64,000 bases of DNA from Phoronis australis (Eukaryota; Phoronida; Phoronidae): assembly GCA_002633005.1 (NCBI GenBank), contig NMRA01000353.1, positions 339,486-403,485 on the forward strand, in the 5' to 3' direction. Shown here piece by piece: positions 11,281-23,650 of the stretch. A program made the position numbers and the translations under genes. Numbering within the stretch: position 1 is the stretch's first letter; every line of letters starts with the position of its first letter. The notes under the pieces are model-generated. The model did not search any database. It had not been told where the DNA came from and was given only the letters and a program-made list of their open reading frames with translations.

Positions 11281-13060
11281 ATATTCAAGATATAGGAAAT
11301 TACTCTGTTATTTGGGCTAGCAATTTTAATCGTGTTCTCTATCAGTCTAAGGGCATGCTTAATTATCGACTAGTTACCCGATATTGACGACTCTATAATA
11401 GAATTCGGTTACCGGTCCGATCATTCAATGGCAACGTCTATTTTTTTAAGAGCTGTTTTCAGGGGAAATCATTTTGGAAGTTTAATAACTCTCAATTGAA
11501 AAAGTCTGAGTATATTGTTGCGGTCAAGGATACCATTAAATGAGTTAAACATCAGTATCCGAAATTCAGACAGTCGATAGCACAAGTAAGTCAAGGCTGG
11601 GTTGCATAAAACTTCAAAATTATCCGCTGGATAAGTTTGATTTTTGTGTGACGTCAGGTGCATTGCTCAACAATAACAACATGGCGCGTGATAACGCGAC
11701 GTCATTGTTGCTAAGCAGAGTATAACTTTTATGCAACTGGGCCCAGATTTACAATTGTCTATAAATAATCACTTTTTTCTTGAAACGTTGTTGGTGGAGA
11801 TTCGCGGCAAAACAATTTCGTTTGCTACTTAATTAAAAAGAGAGTGATAGAGCTGAACAGCAACTTATTGAAGAAATAACTTGTTGGAAAAAGTCTAAGC
11901 CTTGATAGGGACTTACTTGAACAAAATAATCAACTTGCCGAACTAAGGCAGAATAAGTTAAGAGGTCTTATGACAAAGTCGAGAGCAAGATGGACTAAAG
12001 AGGGTGAAAAACCTTCCAAATACTTTCTTAATTTGGAAAATAGGTATTACACAAGTAACTGATGTTGTGAATTTTTGTGGAAATCTGACTATACTAAAAC
12101 CAATAGTGAAGAAGAGATTATTCAGGAAAAAAACCTTTTTTTATAAAACTCTATACAAATATAGAAATTCTAACAATAGTGCTTTAGAAAATATTTAGAT
12201 AAGGTGTGTGTCTTCAAACTCAATGAGACAGAAAATGAAAGTCTTCTTACAGATGAAGAAGTCAAACTATACTTGAAAAAATGAAAAACAACAAGAGCCC
12301 AGGCTCCGATGGTTTTTCAGTAGAATTTCTGAATGTTTTTCGGCTGACATTGGACATTTCGTTGTTCGCTCACTTAATACTGGTCTTGCTGTTGATCAGT
12401 TATCATCAATACAGAAAGAGTGAGTGATTACCTTCATCACTAAGTGACCAGATAAAAGTAAACATTATTTCAACAACTGGAGACCCATATCCAATGTGAC
12501 ATATGAATTGGCTTTTTCGGCTGTGGATGAACAGTTAAAATCCGTTTTGGGAAAATTAATCAGTAAAGACCAGACAGGTTTTGTTTCCGGACGAAATATG
12601 AACGAAAATATCCGCGTGCTATATGATTTAATGTTTTATGCCAAGTCAGCTAAAAAACCAGGATTGCTCTTCTTGATCGATTTTGAGAAAGCGTTTGATT
12701 CGTGGAATTTTATTAAAAATAATTATCTTTCCTTAATTTTGGTTGGTCGATCAGAAGGTGGGTAAAAGTCTTTTATAATAATATTAAGTCGTGTGTCGTC
12801 GTAAATGGTCACCCATCTTCCTGGTTCAATATTTCGCGTGGCTGCATGCAAGGTGACCCTCTGTCTTCTTACATTTTTATAATGTGCTCAGAGAGTTTAG
12901 CGTACTTAATGAAGAATGATAAATATATTACAGGTGTAGATGCAGGAAATAAGGAATATTTAATTTCGCAATATGCGGACAACACATCTGGGTCGAATTT
13001 GTCATTGACTAGCACATTGAATGTACTATAGGCCATAGTCCATTCTACTCTAGCAAGCCT
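11281..13060 (+). mobile_element. L1/Tx1-like LINE fragment (RT region)
   Basis: Degraded ORF2 of an L1-clade element. Seen: SDHSMATSIFL near 11423, then the post-endonuclease L1 motif FWKFNNSQLKKSEY near 11470; LRQNKLRGLMTKSRARWTKE and GEKPSKYFLNLENRY at 11945-12050; the NNWRPIS-like block near 12470; DQTGFVSGRNMNENIRVLYD and LLFLIDFEKAFDSW at 12568-12710; RGCMQGDPLSSYIF at 12837-12880; and LISQYADNTSG at 12959-12990. The RT catalytic box reads YADN rather than YADD. There are multiple stops and frameshifts. A MITE interrupts it at 11595-11744. The 3' part of ORF2 is missing beyond about 13060, where another repeat begins. Confidence 0.8.
11595..11744. mobile_element. MITE inserted in the L1 fragment
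   Basis: About 150 bp between L1 coding blocks. The left end reads CTGGGTTGCATAAAACTT and the right end AACTTTTATGCAACTGGGCCC-like, sharing an inverted core GTTGCATAAAA. An inner palindrome (TGACGTC.. / ..GACGTCA with CAACAA/TTGTTG arms) supports a foldback structure. The target-site duplication is not clear. Confidence 0.5.
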
Positions 13061-15530
13061 AGAAAATCACTTCTGTGGCTACTTTTTTTTGGAGGGGGGA
13101 AGACAATTTTGGTGTTTTTAAGGTCATTGAGTACTGTACTTTAGAATCTAAAAAGTTCCCATGGTTTGACTTGCACGTTTTCGAGAAATTTGATCTAAAA
13201 ATCTGACTTTTTGCAAAAATTGGCACAGAAAAGCAATCTTCAAAACCAAAAACACTATCCAAAAATGATTACTAATTTGATTAGGATTTGTTCGTTTGAA
13301 GTTACTAGACAAAATGTGATAAACATTAGGACATTAGATGGAAAATTGCTAAAAAGATGAGAAAAAGAAAACTTTTAGCAGCGCCTCCTGTGGGCCAGAA
13401 AACATACTTCTATAGTCTGAACTCCTACCAAAAGAACAACATTTGGAATTTGATAAAGATTTGATATCAAACCTAAATATGAACAACATACATTTCCAAG
13501 CTCCTGCAATGAATTCACTATCATCACTTTCATTAATTGTCATAATTAATTTTCATTATCCACCTTGCAATTCACTGTCAACTGTCACAAGGGAACGATA
13601 CACCGATAAACCGTGCAGTTCTGATTGCTACGAGCACGTTACAATGTTGTCAATATTTTCCATTAGGTTACAAATTTAAACTTATTTAACAACATATCAC
13701 AAACTTATTATGTTTCTTCATCCACTCCATCATCATTTACATCATCATTATTGTCATCAAAAGTTGTTTCTTGAGACACTGTGTTTACACAAGACAGTCA
13801 CACAACTAGAACATGACATGCCTGACTCCATACAAGAGCACATTTTTGTACTACAACCACTCTTTTTACACTTGCAATTAACATTTTTAATGACCTTTTC
13901 TGGGGCTAAAGGCAGAGCCATCTAGTGGAACTTCAGATTACCCTGCTCCAAAGGTCACTCATTACCAATTGGAGATGGTGCACTGACATGCCGTTGCAAG
14001 GCTCGTTTGTGAATGGCACACTGGTAGTTTGCTGTGTTGGCATGTAACAGCGAACAGTCATGATCAGGAGGCAGAGATGATTCCGTCACTGATTACCACC
14101 TGAATATGTGGTAGCGTGCTTTGTCAACTGTTGATGATGAGTCGCCGTACAGCTTGTTTACAAAAGATTCAACGCCTTCCATGAGTTGACCAGGAAACAC
14201 AAATGCTAAGCCCAACTTATAATGAAAAAGGTAAAAAATATGTCTGCAAGCCTGCACCCTATCCAGAATCAAAAAATCAAAAAAATTTGTCAACCTGAAT
14301 ACCGTGTCATCTAAACACTTCAGCCATGTTACAGTAATCCTTTTTACTGAAACAGATAACCAAAATGATCTTCACTTTAGCACACAGTATGTCCAACAAA
14401 TGAAATTTTGTCAATGTGCTCAGAAAAAGTAAGCATTAAGAGAAACGAGCATCATTACTAGCATTGATTGCACTGTACCTTCGAATAATTTAAAACACAG
14501 AAGAATTTTAGCATCCTTAATACTGTGGTTTAGAATTTGAAAATAGAGGAATGGTCATTTTGGCAATAGTTCTTGTGTGAAACAGGAATGCGTCTTATTT
14601 ACCGTAAAGCTAAAATTTCTTATGACACTTCCTGTTTTTGATAGCACATAATTGGAAAAGTAAAAATTTTCCTGTTCTAAAAATTCTCAATTCAAGAATC
14701 TTCAAAATGTGAGATTCTGAAATCTGAGCAACATTTGAATTTTCAGGATCATAATGAATTACAGAACGGGCAATATTTCCATTTTTGTATTTCTCAACTT
14801 CCAAACACTGGTCATGTTTTTAAATAAAAAGGTCTGAAAATAGGCTTGGAAGTTCGTAAAAAAGCAGTGCTGATCACTCACATGTAGGTAAAAACTACTG
14901 CCAGTACCTTTGAGATTGGGACGGCTAATACTGTAAATTTATCAAGCAAAGTAATTCTTTTTCTCCGGCCTAAACTAAGGATGTTTACCATAAATGACAG
15001 TCTTTCAAATTAACAATAGGCAGGCCTATTTACAAGTGAATGTTTGGAGCTGGGATAGGTTTCAAGTTTTCTTTTGTTTGTGAAGTTCTCTGTGATGCAC
15101 TTTGATTTTTGGCAAATGATACATTGTGGTGGCAACACATAAACTTCTTTGAGCACTGTTAAATGGAACTGACAGAGACAATTTCCTCCATTTTGTACTA
15201 GATTCAACATTGCTTCCTTCATCAGGTTGGTCTTTTTAAGAGCTCTTTCAATTTTTGTGACATCCGACGAGTGTCTGTAACACTGCTTGTGTTAGAAGAG
15301 CTCTGTTTTTTTCACAAAAACTTAAAACTTCTCAGCAATGATATTTTACTTGCACTCAGTGTTGATTCATTTTTGCTGTACCCTTAGATCACGTAAAATC
15401 TGAAAATTCCAGGAGCTCAAAGTTTTGAGCAGAATCTGAGAGAAGAATCCAATAAGGGGAAGACCATACACATAACATAGACCGGGCGCGCCTCTCAGAT
15501 ACACGCAGCTCGCGTTGTCAATATGACGCC
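13061..15530 (-). pseudogene. Relic of a PIN/CXC-type multicopy gene (possible mobile element)
   Basis: On the minus strand, 15222-15010 encodes a probable N-terminal zinc-type segment (PPQCIICQKSKCITENF, then KRKLE). 14293-14093 reads LGLAFVFPGQLMEGVESFV, then KLYG and DKARYHIF. 14075-13830 reads LPPDHDCSLLHA, QCAIHKRALQRHVSAP and a tesmin/CXC-like cysteine cluster (NCKCKKSGCSTKMCSC). An acidic tail (DDNNDDVNDDGVDEE) follows to about 13710. This order resembles the C-terminal half of the family seen at 1-783. Stops and frameshifts interrupt it throughout. Both ends share short sequences with 20515-21955: TCTGTGGCTACTTT on the left and a GACCGGGCGC...GGAGAGTGCTAC block on the right. This suggests a repeat unit with defined ends, although no TIR or LTR is visible. 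The family link is from memory. Confidence 0.45.
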
Positions 15531-16519
15531 ATATTGGAGAGTGCTACACAGGACAAAAATGGGGAAAACACTGGGAGCCTTACGGCATCAGTTAGAAAAT
15601 GCGGGGACTCGTAGTGTTATGTCTGCAGCCAAAGAGTTACGTTTTTTGGTCCTGTCATTCAGTCATAGGTTTTTTGGTTCTGCCATAGAGTTTAGTGGTG
15701 CTGCACCTAGGTTTTTATGTTCTGCCACCAGTTTAAACGGAGCGACTATATGCGTTTGTTTCCACGTCAGTCTTGGTGATTGAGACCACATATGATCAAT
15801 TAAAAAGATAATTATTGACCACCATATGCTGTTGTTTGCTAATTATATTTAAGTTAATATTTGGTATTAATGACAACCATATGTATTTTTACTTGTACTC
15901 AAAAATAGCATCCCCGAACTTACTCGCCAGCCATCGAAATCAGTACATCTAAGTGAATAGTGTATTCTCTATAGAAATATATACTGCTTTACAAACTCAT
16001 TTCTTAATATGTATTCCAAAATCAGATATTTTCTGTTGTATCAAAACAAACAAATCTCTGCAAAATCTGTACTTTTGTCGAAGCTGATATTGGAAATTTT
16101 GTAGATTTGCACTGCTTGCTTGCGAACTCTCTGTTTTGTGACGAAAATTGCGCAAAAAGTAAAGTGCATAGTAACCAAAATATCAAACCTGTACCACTGA
16201 ATTGTGCATCCAACCTTTACCTAAAACACAGAATTTCCCACTCGAAACCGAATGGAAATATACCAACCCAGCCGATGTAGCATTAGTTATGACCTCGTGA
16301 AAAATGACCCCGATTAGTTTTTTCACAGGGTCTAAATTTAATGTGAAGAATTTTCAGCCCTTGAAAAAATGACCCCACGTCCGTGAAAACCTGTGCCGTC
16401 ATTATTCAACGGTTCCCTCGCAACAGGGGGTTGGGATAAGCAGACAGCGTGCGTGAGAGAAGAATTTATTTTAAATTTCTCGGCTGAAGGTCGCGCAGTA
16501 CGTATATCAGATTAACGGC
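15531..16519. other. No recognisable gene
   Basis: 15523-15783 is an 86-codon ORF without known motifs. 16290-16400 contains GTGAAAAATGACCCC-type sequence that recurs in diverged form near 22560-22680, indicating an old dispersed repeat. Confidence 0.3.
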
Positions 16520-16890
16520 GGGGATGGATAGGAACCGACTAAATGTGTAGGAGCGGGGCTGATCTCTTTGTTAGCACACAATTACACGGTGTGGAGATAC
16601 TACAAAACGCCGACGAGTGCCTCGTTCTTGATCGAGGGGACTTCAGATCCGTGAGAGAGGAATATCGTGAGTGAAAGAAGAATATTTGTACGTTGGTATT
16701 TCCGAGCGAAGCACAGGAAAGGAACTGAGCATAGACATCACAATTAAAGATGTCTGTGGAACTGAGTGTGTGTTCTTTGCTTTTTACATTACGGCGTTCT
16801 CCCGTTGAGTCTAACTTGTTACTAAGAAGTTGTATATCACAACAAGTTGGGCGGATGACCGCTGTAGCCAATATCTTACACTGACGACTG
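16520..16890 (-). repeat. Dispersed LINE-like fragment
   Basis: The minus-strand ORF at 16539-16871 includes AVIRPTCCDIQ and DSTGERRN. The same sequence occurs on the plus strand at 59815-59910 (CTACAGCGGTCATCCGCCC, ACGGGAGAACGCCGTAATG), and its tail recurs near 22709 (GGGCGTTCTCCCGTTCAGT). The 59.7-kb copy is directly preceded by SEIRAIIEQKRADP, also found beside the L1 piece at 23.04 kb. All may therefore derive from one LINE family; that link is inference. Confidence 0.45.
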
Positions 16891-17953
16891 ATTAAGGTTA
16901 TCTCCAGCCTTATTCACAAAAATGGCCATTTTTACAATATTTCACATGTGTCTAGTAAAATACCTTATCTTCATTCTCGGGGAACTTCAAATACAAAATA
17001 TATAATGCGTAGCGAGAAAAAAAGGATTTAACAGAACCACCTTGGAACCGCACAACCGCGTGGATATTTGTTTACTACTAATCTGAGGTCAAAGGTTAAA
17101 GGGCTTTCAATCAACTCAAATCTCCCGCCAGGTCAAAGATACTATAAAATCTTTGGCCAGGTACAGAACACTGCTTCGTATACCCTCGGTCCTTTCATTC
17201 ACAAAATCCCCATAACATTGAGTAAACGAGGTGTACTTATGGCAAAATGGTGCCGGGGAAAACAGAGACAAAACGTAGTTTTGATCGTAAGGGAGTTGTG
17301 CGTCTACATGCATACGACCGTTGGCGTTGAGAACGAATGCTAGCCTACTGTCGTCTCAGCCAGGCCTCTGTGGTCATGCAACACAGCAAATTGTGAAGAG
17401 AGATAAATCCTCACCCTAATTTTTTCATTAAATTAATAAATTGACATTTCAATGTTTTGGTCTCATGCTAACTACATGCTTTAACCACCAATTCGATTTC
17501 TGTTGTCCATTTCTTACTTGGTTTCGTAGCAGTCTCCCAGCACGCGACGTGTACAGCCCATAGACTCTATTCACGCGGCGGACATTAAAATCCAAAACGA
17601 GGCTCACTGCGATAAACAAAGCTAAAGTAGACATTGCGTGAGTTAAATAGCCGGTCTTTCGAGTCCAACCTGGATATTGAATTTTAATGATGTGTCGACA
17701 ATTAAACACAAAGACGTAGAAAATTACATTACAGAACAAGTTAAGGCGCCAAAGAGTTGTCTGACGAAAGGGTTTAATTTTTTTCGGAAAACTAGGTTCG
17801 AAACATGAAAAGTAAATATGACCAAATTGCGGCGATCGTAGTGTTACGGATTAGGTATTATGCTGAATGTAGGGTTACGTTTTTTCTTGTAAATTGTTGA
17901 TCAAAATACTTTCTACGCGGACCAGGTCATCTGCTCGTATTGTTGACGAGTTG
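16891..17953. other. No recognisable gene
   Basis: Short unrelated ORFs on both strands (17068-17343 plus, 17449-17739 minus). 17559-17620 recurs inverted on the other side of the gap at 18868-18930. Confidence 0.3.
17559..17620 (+). repeat. Inverted repeat arm flanking the first gap (left)
   Basis: CATAGACTCTATTCACGC... followed by CCAAAACGAGGCTCACTGCGATA matches the reverse complement of 18868-18930 with a few mismatches and a small indel. Either two solo copies of a short repeat or ends of one element spanning the gap. Confidence 0.45.
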
Positions 17954-18563
17954 NNNNNNNNNNNNNNNNNNNNNNNNNNNNNNNNNNNNNNNNNNNNNNN
18001 NNNNNNNNNNNNNNNNNNNNNNNNNNNNNNNNNNNNNNNNNNNNNNNNNNNNNNNNNNNNNNNNNNNNNNNNNNNNNNNNNNNNNNNNNNNNNNNNNNNN
18101 NNNNNNNNNNNNNNNNNNNNNNNNNNNNNNNNNNNNNNNNNNNNNNNNNNNNNNNNNNNNNNNNNNNNNNNNNNNNNNNNNNNNNNNNNNNNNNNNNNNN
18201 NNNNNNNNNNNNNNNNNNNNNNNNNNNNNNNNNNNNNNNNNNNNNNNNNNNNNNNNNNNNNNNNNNNNNNNNNNNNNNNNNNNNNNNNNNNNNNNNNNNN
18301 NNNNNNNNNNNNNNNNNNNNNNNNNNNNNNNNNNNNNNNNNNNNNNNNNNNNNNNNNNNNNNNNNNNNNNNNNNNNNNNNNNNNNNNNNNNNNNNNNNNN
18401 NNNNNNNNNNNNNNNNNNNNNNNNNNNNNNNNNNNNNNNNNNNNNNNNNNNNNNNNNNNNNNNNNNNNNNNNNNNNNNNNNNNNNNNNNNNNNNNNNNNN
18501 NNNNNNNNNNNNNNNNNNNNNNNNNNNNNNNNNNNNNNNNNNNNNNNNNNNNNNNNNNNNNNN
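17954..18563. other. Assembly gap (610 N)
   Basis: A run of N. Its right edge is followed by a run of about 11 G, possibly a low-quality homopolymer. Translations across it are meaningless. Confidence 0.99.
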
Positions 18564-19699
18564 GGGGGGGGGGCATCCTAAATCCGTAGTCATGAAAATA
18601 CAGCCAGGCTGGCCCATTCTCCGGTCGTTACTATGATGCTTGACAACTGACCGAGATGCGACAAAATATGATCTAACTTTTCGAAAACATTTATTTTACA
18701 CGGACATATTTTGCTTCGTCGCGGCATATGGCAACGACCCAACGCTTCCGAATCTCAACGTCTTTAGAGATTGTAAAGCAGACAGACGCGTGTCCGTATT
18801 TTTTCTAGCCGTTCACGGAACAACACGGACTGAAACACAGACTCCAATGCCGATAAGCTAACAGAGCTATCGTAGCGAGCCTCGTTTTGGAACGCGCCTC
18901 CTGTCGGCGTGAATAGGGTCTATGAGTATAACAATGAACTGTGAACTACTTACATATAAAAGTAGGTCAAATGGTCGCAAATAAGAGTAGTCAGCCGGGG
19001 AACGGTAGGTTTTAATGATAATTAAGTTAATTACGCGCATTGCAAAATCAGTTGACAATGCGAGTGAATGTTGAAATAGCGAACATATTTAAGGCTTGTA
19101 TAGGTTATGTGTACCGAAAACAAGCTTTCACCGAATAATTAACCGAAGACTTTGAGATTTTCACTTGTCCCAGTTTAATCGGCTTTTTTCTCGGTTTCGG
19201 CAAATCGACTTCATTTGAAATTAGGAACACGAGTTCTCGAAAACGGCTCGGTGGATTTCGCTGAAACTTTCCAAATTTGATATTTAGTCATCTGTCTCAA
19301 AAACGCTTTTAGTATTTTCGATATAAAGGTCTATTTTTTGCGTAATGTAACAAAGACGATTACGACTTCCGTTTTTTACAAAGATATCTTACGTTTTGCG
19401 AGTTGATTTGTCATAGAAACCGAACGAAAATACTAATCGAAAATTCCGAACATCGTTTTTGAGGTAACTGGTGAAGTTTTCATTTAAAAAAACTTTCATT
19501 AAAGTCGACCGAGGGGTTATTTTGCTATGATTGTTCCTTTCTTAAAAATGAAATTTTGACTTAAAAAGGTTTTCACGTAAAAATAATAACGGTACATTAC
19601 TAGGAAAAGGATTTTCGTATTTCCTAATGTTTTTTCTTTCTGAAAATATATATTTCTACTAGTTGACAAAACTTAGTTTTTTTGATAAACGAGTTAGAA
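18564..19699. other. No recognisable gene
   Basis: Starts with a G homopolymer at the gap edge. 18868-18930 is the right inverted arm described at 17559. The rest is AT-rich and has only short ORFs. Confidence 0.3.
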
Positions 19700-20505
19700 T
19701 AGAGGCCACTAAATAAGGTTGGAGATAACCTTAAGCCTTTTAAAAGCCTGATAAAAACACTTCTGTCCCCGATCCCCAAGTTATTATTTAACCACAAAGG
19801 TTGAATCTAAAAGTCTTCTTCACTCGCAACGATTATTTACTTACAGAAAGATGTCATACTTTCAAATACGTCGCGCCAATAGGAATTATCAAATAGAGTT
19901 AATTTCGAATTAATAAAGCCTTCTCCAAATGAAGCAAGATTCTTTAAAAACGGGTAGAGTGAGTACAGAAACTGATCACTTTTAGATGTAGAGCTTTCAA
20001 GATATCTTTAAAGCTTTGCTGAAAATATGACTTTTTGTATATTAACCATTTGAAGTCCCCCTTGGTCTAGTCCTAAACATGCCGTAGTTTGTTTAATATT
20101 ATTATTACAAGCCTGCCATACAAATCTAACGAATATCGTATTTAATTCATCCAAAAGCTTTACTGGTGGATTTGGTAAACTTGACAACAAAAAAAGTTTA
20201 GAAATTGCTAACGTTTTAAATACAGTTACTCTACCAAACGGTGTCAAATTTCGTCGACTCTAACTTTTTAATAAAGAATTAATCTTAGTCACTCTTGAAG
20301 TGAAGCTCTCGTGCGTCATATTGTCCAATTGAGTGTCAAAATCCACTCCCAAAAAGCTTAAAAGATTTGTTATCCAAGACAGCCTTGTTTGTAGGGATCA
20401 CGTCATCACTACCAGTTTTACTTCCAAACCATATGGCTTTTGTTTTATCCACATTCACTGGGAGACCGGAGACACCAGCAAACAAATGTAGTAGGTTATA
20501 GTCCC
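19700..20505 (-). mobile_element. L1-like LINE fragment, RT 3' part
   Basis: Reading the minus strand from 20505: GLPVNVDKTKAIWFGSKTG (20485-20420), DFDTQLDNMTHESFTSRV and INSLLK (20345-20255), then an 80-codon open stretch 20247-20008 with LTPFGRVTVFKTLAISKL, LPNPPVKLLDELN, FVRFVWQA and DQGGLQMVNIQ. PLWLNNN and IGDRSVFYQAF follow near 19800-19740. These are the thumb and post-RT motifs of L1-clade ORF2. At least three frameshifts and stops. Opposite in orientation to the L1 pieces at 11.3-13.1 kb and 23.0 kb. Confidence 0.75.
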
Positions 20506-21955
20506 AGCTCTTCTATCTTTCACCTCTGTGGCTACTTTCGGGGGAGCAATGGTAACTTTGCATTAAACCCATTTACAGATGTTCAAAAGTCAATTTCAAG
20601 AAAGTTCCCAAGAATACATTTGCACGTTTTGTAAGAAATTTAATTTTAAAAAATAGAATCAACTAATATGTTAGCCACCAGGTGTCAGCGCAAAATAATC
20701 AAAACAGCCAATTAAGTGCCAGGAAAATATTGTGTCCGTACCTTTCCCATTCCTAAGTTGTCTGCTTCATGAAAGCATTCGAGGACAGCCAACATATCCT
20801 GCTGGCTTGGCTAACTTGTGTACAGCTACTGTCCACATTGAAAAGAATTAATTCTTGGATGGTTGTGCAATTATCAAGGGCCAAGACTCCTACATGTAAA
20901 CCAGCAGGCAGCAGTGATTAATTGAAGAAAGCCAAATCAAGTGTCAAATTGTCCTCATACCGTCGGAGGTCCTAAAGTCGTGAGTGCCCTAAAGTCGTGA
21001 ACGATCTTATTTCCGCTTCATCCCGCGACATCTAGCGTTGAAGTTTCCAGCGTTCGTCTGCTTACGAACGTCAAACAAATACCCAGGCGTGTTGATATTC
21101 ACATCATGAAAATAAACAGTGAGTGGGTGGCTTCGTTTTACAAATGTATCTTAAAAGACCATATTTCACTAATCCACTTTTTGTGCATTTTCAGAATATA
21201 CTTTCGAAACTAAACATCCTTGATGTAACACACGCTCCAAGGGTGGTTTGAACAATGTATCAAAATGTCCCTGGGCCGATTAAGTTTTGTAAGGCTAAAG
21301 CAATAAAATACATAGAGATGCTGGGTTCTTGGCGTTTTACGTAAACAACCTCATTGAAAACGTCTGTGCACATCGAAGTTGAGTGCAAAATACATAACAA
21401 TTTTATTTTAATTGAAACTGAATTCATAAACAATGCAATGCGTTTTTATGTCGTCTAGAGTTACTGTAAGCACTGTAGTTGGTTTGTGTGGTATTGTTTC
21501 GTGCATTTCCGTGTTTACGAAACGGTTACGACTTCAAGGCCTCAGGCAAAATGGCCGGCGATATCAGCGACCGTTTCAAAACTCTGCTTACGGAGACAAA
21601 CAAGGGTTAAGATTGGCAAAACACGTATATTTGTGAAGGCCGATATATGTCCATGACATCACATGAGCAGTTGCTAACGAACATTGGGTAGCCTGACAAT
21701 CAGCTGTTTTTTATGCTTATATTCAAGACTTTAGGTCATCGGTGTCTACTGATACAATTCTTGGTATGTTAGCAATTTGAGTCAGCTGGGACAAAGCTAA
21801 AACCATGAACTTTAGAATGAGTGTGCTACTTCACAATAGACTGGCAAGATGTCTGCCCCATTGACATCTTAAAATACTATTGACCGGGCGCACGCGCAAC
21901 TACAGCTGACAACTTGACGCGTCATTGGAGAGTGCTACTAGTAACGTGACACGGC
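20506..21955. repeat. Second copy of the repeat ends bounding the PIN/CXC relic
   Basis: Left part: CACCTCTGTGGCTACTTTC at about 20519-20537 and GCACGTTTTGTAAGAAATTT near 20623 correspond to 13070-13085 and 13173-13190. Right part: GACCGGGCGC... and CATTGGAGAGTGCTAC at about 21885-21950 correspond to 15481-15547. Between them I recognise no coding blocks, and the unit is about 1 kb shorter, so it would be an internally deleted copy. 20970-21010 has a short tandem CCTAAAGTCGTGA duplication. Supported mainly by the end matches. Confidence 0.4.
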
Positions 21956-22256
21956 TAATTGCCGTGTTAACAAACGGGGTAAATTGTCCTTTTCAAAGCA
22001 TGATATCTTAAAAATAAAGATGCCAAAGAGTGTGACTTTTTCCAGAAATATACAAAAACGTGATGTAGCACTTACATGAGTTTTTTAAGAGTTAAACATT
22101 CGATAGGGAAAATATCAAACTATTAGAAGATCGCAACCAGTGGCAGATTCTCGAGTGGCCTGAGCGGCTGCACTCCTGTCAATCCACTGCGAGCGTTATA
22201 TGTTTTCGTCTTTTTTCAAAAGAAACCACTAAAATCGCGCAAATTTATCATTTAAT

Positions 22257-22500
22257 CCGTGTCGCTCATTTTATGATCGACATATGTCCCGGTAATGATA
22301 CGTGCGTCTCAAGCTCGTTACCAGAGATGAAAAGGAGATCGAGGTAGGCGATATAAAGTCATTTATTATGACGAATAGAGTTACAAGTAAATATAGTCAA
22401 TACAGATAATAAAAATAAAGAATTGACGATCTCTGGTAAGATGGGCAATAAAAAAGCGCCACAAGAGATGTTGTAAGACAGCTCATGCCCACATCCAGGA
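22257..22500 (-). mobile_element. DIRS-type terminal repeat fragment
   Basis: TATGATCGACATATGTCCCG, ATGATACGTGCGTC, CAAGCTCGTTACCAGAGATG, and on to CACAAGAGATGTTGTAAGAC match the repeats at 38755-38945 and 39285-39510. It lacks any neighbouring recombinase or RT sequence, so it is a solo or truncated piece of the same family. Confidence 0.65.
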
Positions 22501-23035
22501 GACGGGGCGCTCACTCGGGATGTACTTTCGTGATGCCCCAATAAGCCTTTTCGCTGAGTGTTGAACAATGACCCCCGCGTAACTTTGTTAAATTAAAATA
22601 TGACCCGGGTCTCTTTTAATGGAGTCTAAATTTAATGTGAACTATTGTGAAAAATGACCTCATTGAGGTCATTTAATAAATGACAGCTTTTTAAAGTTCA
22701 TTAGGGCGTTCTCCCGTTCAGTACAGAGGTTGTGATTGTGTGATAATCTAGCTCCTTTGTTAACTGCCGAGCTTAGTCTTTTGTCTGGTAGGACCAGATG
22801 CAGATAAATTATCTACCAGGCTTGTAATCGTTCACATGTGAACACAGTCAAGTTCAGTACGTTGGTACGTTCGGACAGAATAGATTGTTTTAAATTCGGT
22901 TGTAGTTGGGCGATTTTGGTGATTCAAAAACTATAAGCTTGATCAGTATTTGATGGGCAATTCAGAAATGTCATTGGTTTATGTTCAAACATTTTATAAC
23001 TTAACTTATTTTTAACAGCAGAGCCCAGTGAGGAT
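22501..23035. other. No recognisable gene; old repeats
   Basis: 22560-22690 resembles 16290-16400 (AATGACCCC/GTCTAAATTTAATGTGAA). 22706-22725 carries GGCGTTCTCCCGTTCAG, shared with 16790 and, inverted, 59880. Confidence 0.3.
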
Positions 23036-23650
23036 ATAAGATACGATCTTATCGGAGATTAGAGCAATTATTGAACAAAAGAGAGCTGACCCTCCAACCC
23101 TAACGGCCAGAATGGACTTAAGATTTGTCAGAGATCTGTATACCTCTGATGGCGATTTCGTTAGTTTAGACCATATGATAAATGGGTTCGACGTAAAAAC
23201 CAACTTTGTGGAATATAATGGTGTTGTTTCTATTCTAAGGTTTCAAAAAAGTCTATTGCAAAGTAAATTTAGAAGTGTTAATGTCTATTCTCCGTGCATG
23301 CCTTTAGCAATTACTCACTTACGGAAAGATGTGAAGGGTTGTAGACATATTTTTTATATCTCTAACGACATTAAGAAACCTTCCAAGTCAGCGTGTAAAT
23401 GGGAAATAGAGTTAGGAGATTGTTTAGATTGGAAGAAAACATACGCATTGCCTTTATGAAATTACAAAGGATCCCAACATTAGACGGTTCCTCATTCAGC
23501 TTCCCAACTATTTCTTTTACAAACGTGTTATTCTTGGACTTTATGAGACACATAGTTTTTTATTTAACATTTTCTTATTACTATATCCAAACAATACATT
23601 TACAAAAAGAGATGTCACAAAAATATACCTAATATTCACAAGTCTGTTAC
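23036..23650 (+). mobile_element. L1-like LINE fragment, 3' of RT
   Basis: Starts with SEIRAIIEQKRADP near 23050. A 115-codon open stretch (23112-23459) has LYTSDGDFVSLDHMINGF and then HIFYISNDIKKPSKSACKW and LDWKKTYALPL, the characteristic post-RT segment of L1-clade ORF2. Coding resemblance continues after a frameshift to about 23640 (LKLQRIPTLD, VLFLDFMRHIV). Truncated at both ends. Confidence 0.65.

Noticed and set aside
17875-18617. Long ORFs of 213-234 codons on both strands
   Set aside because: They are almost entirely translated N bases of the assembly gap.
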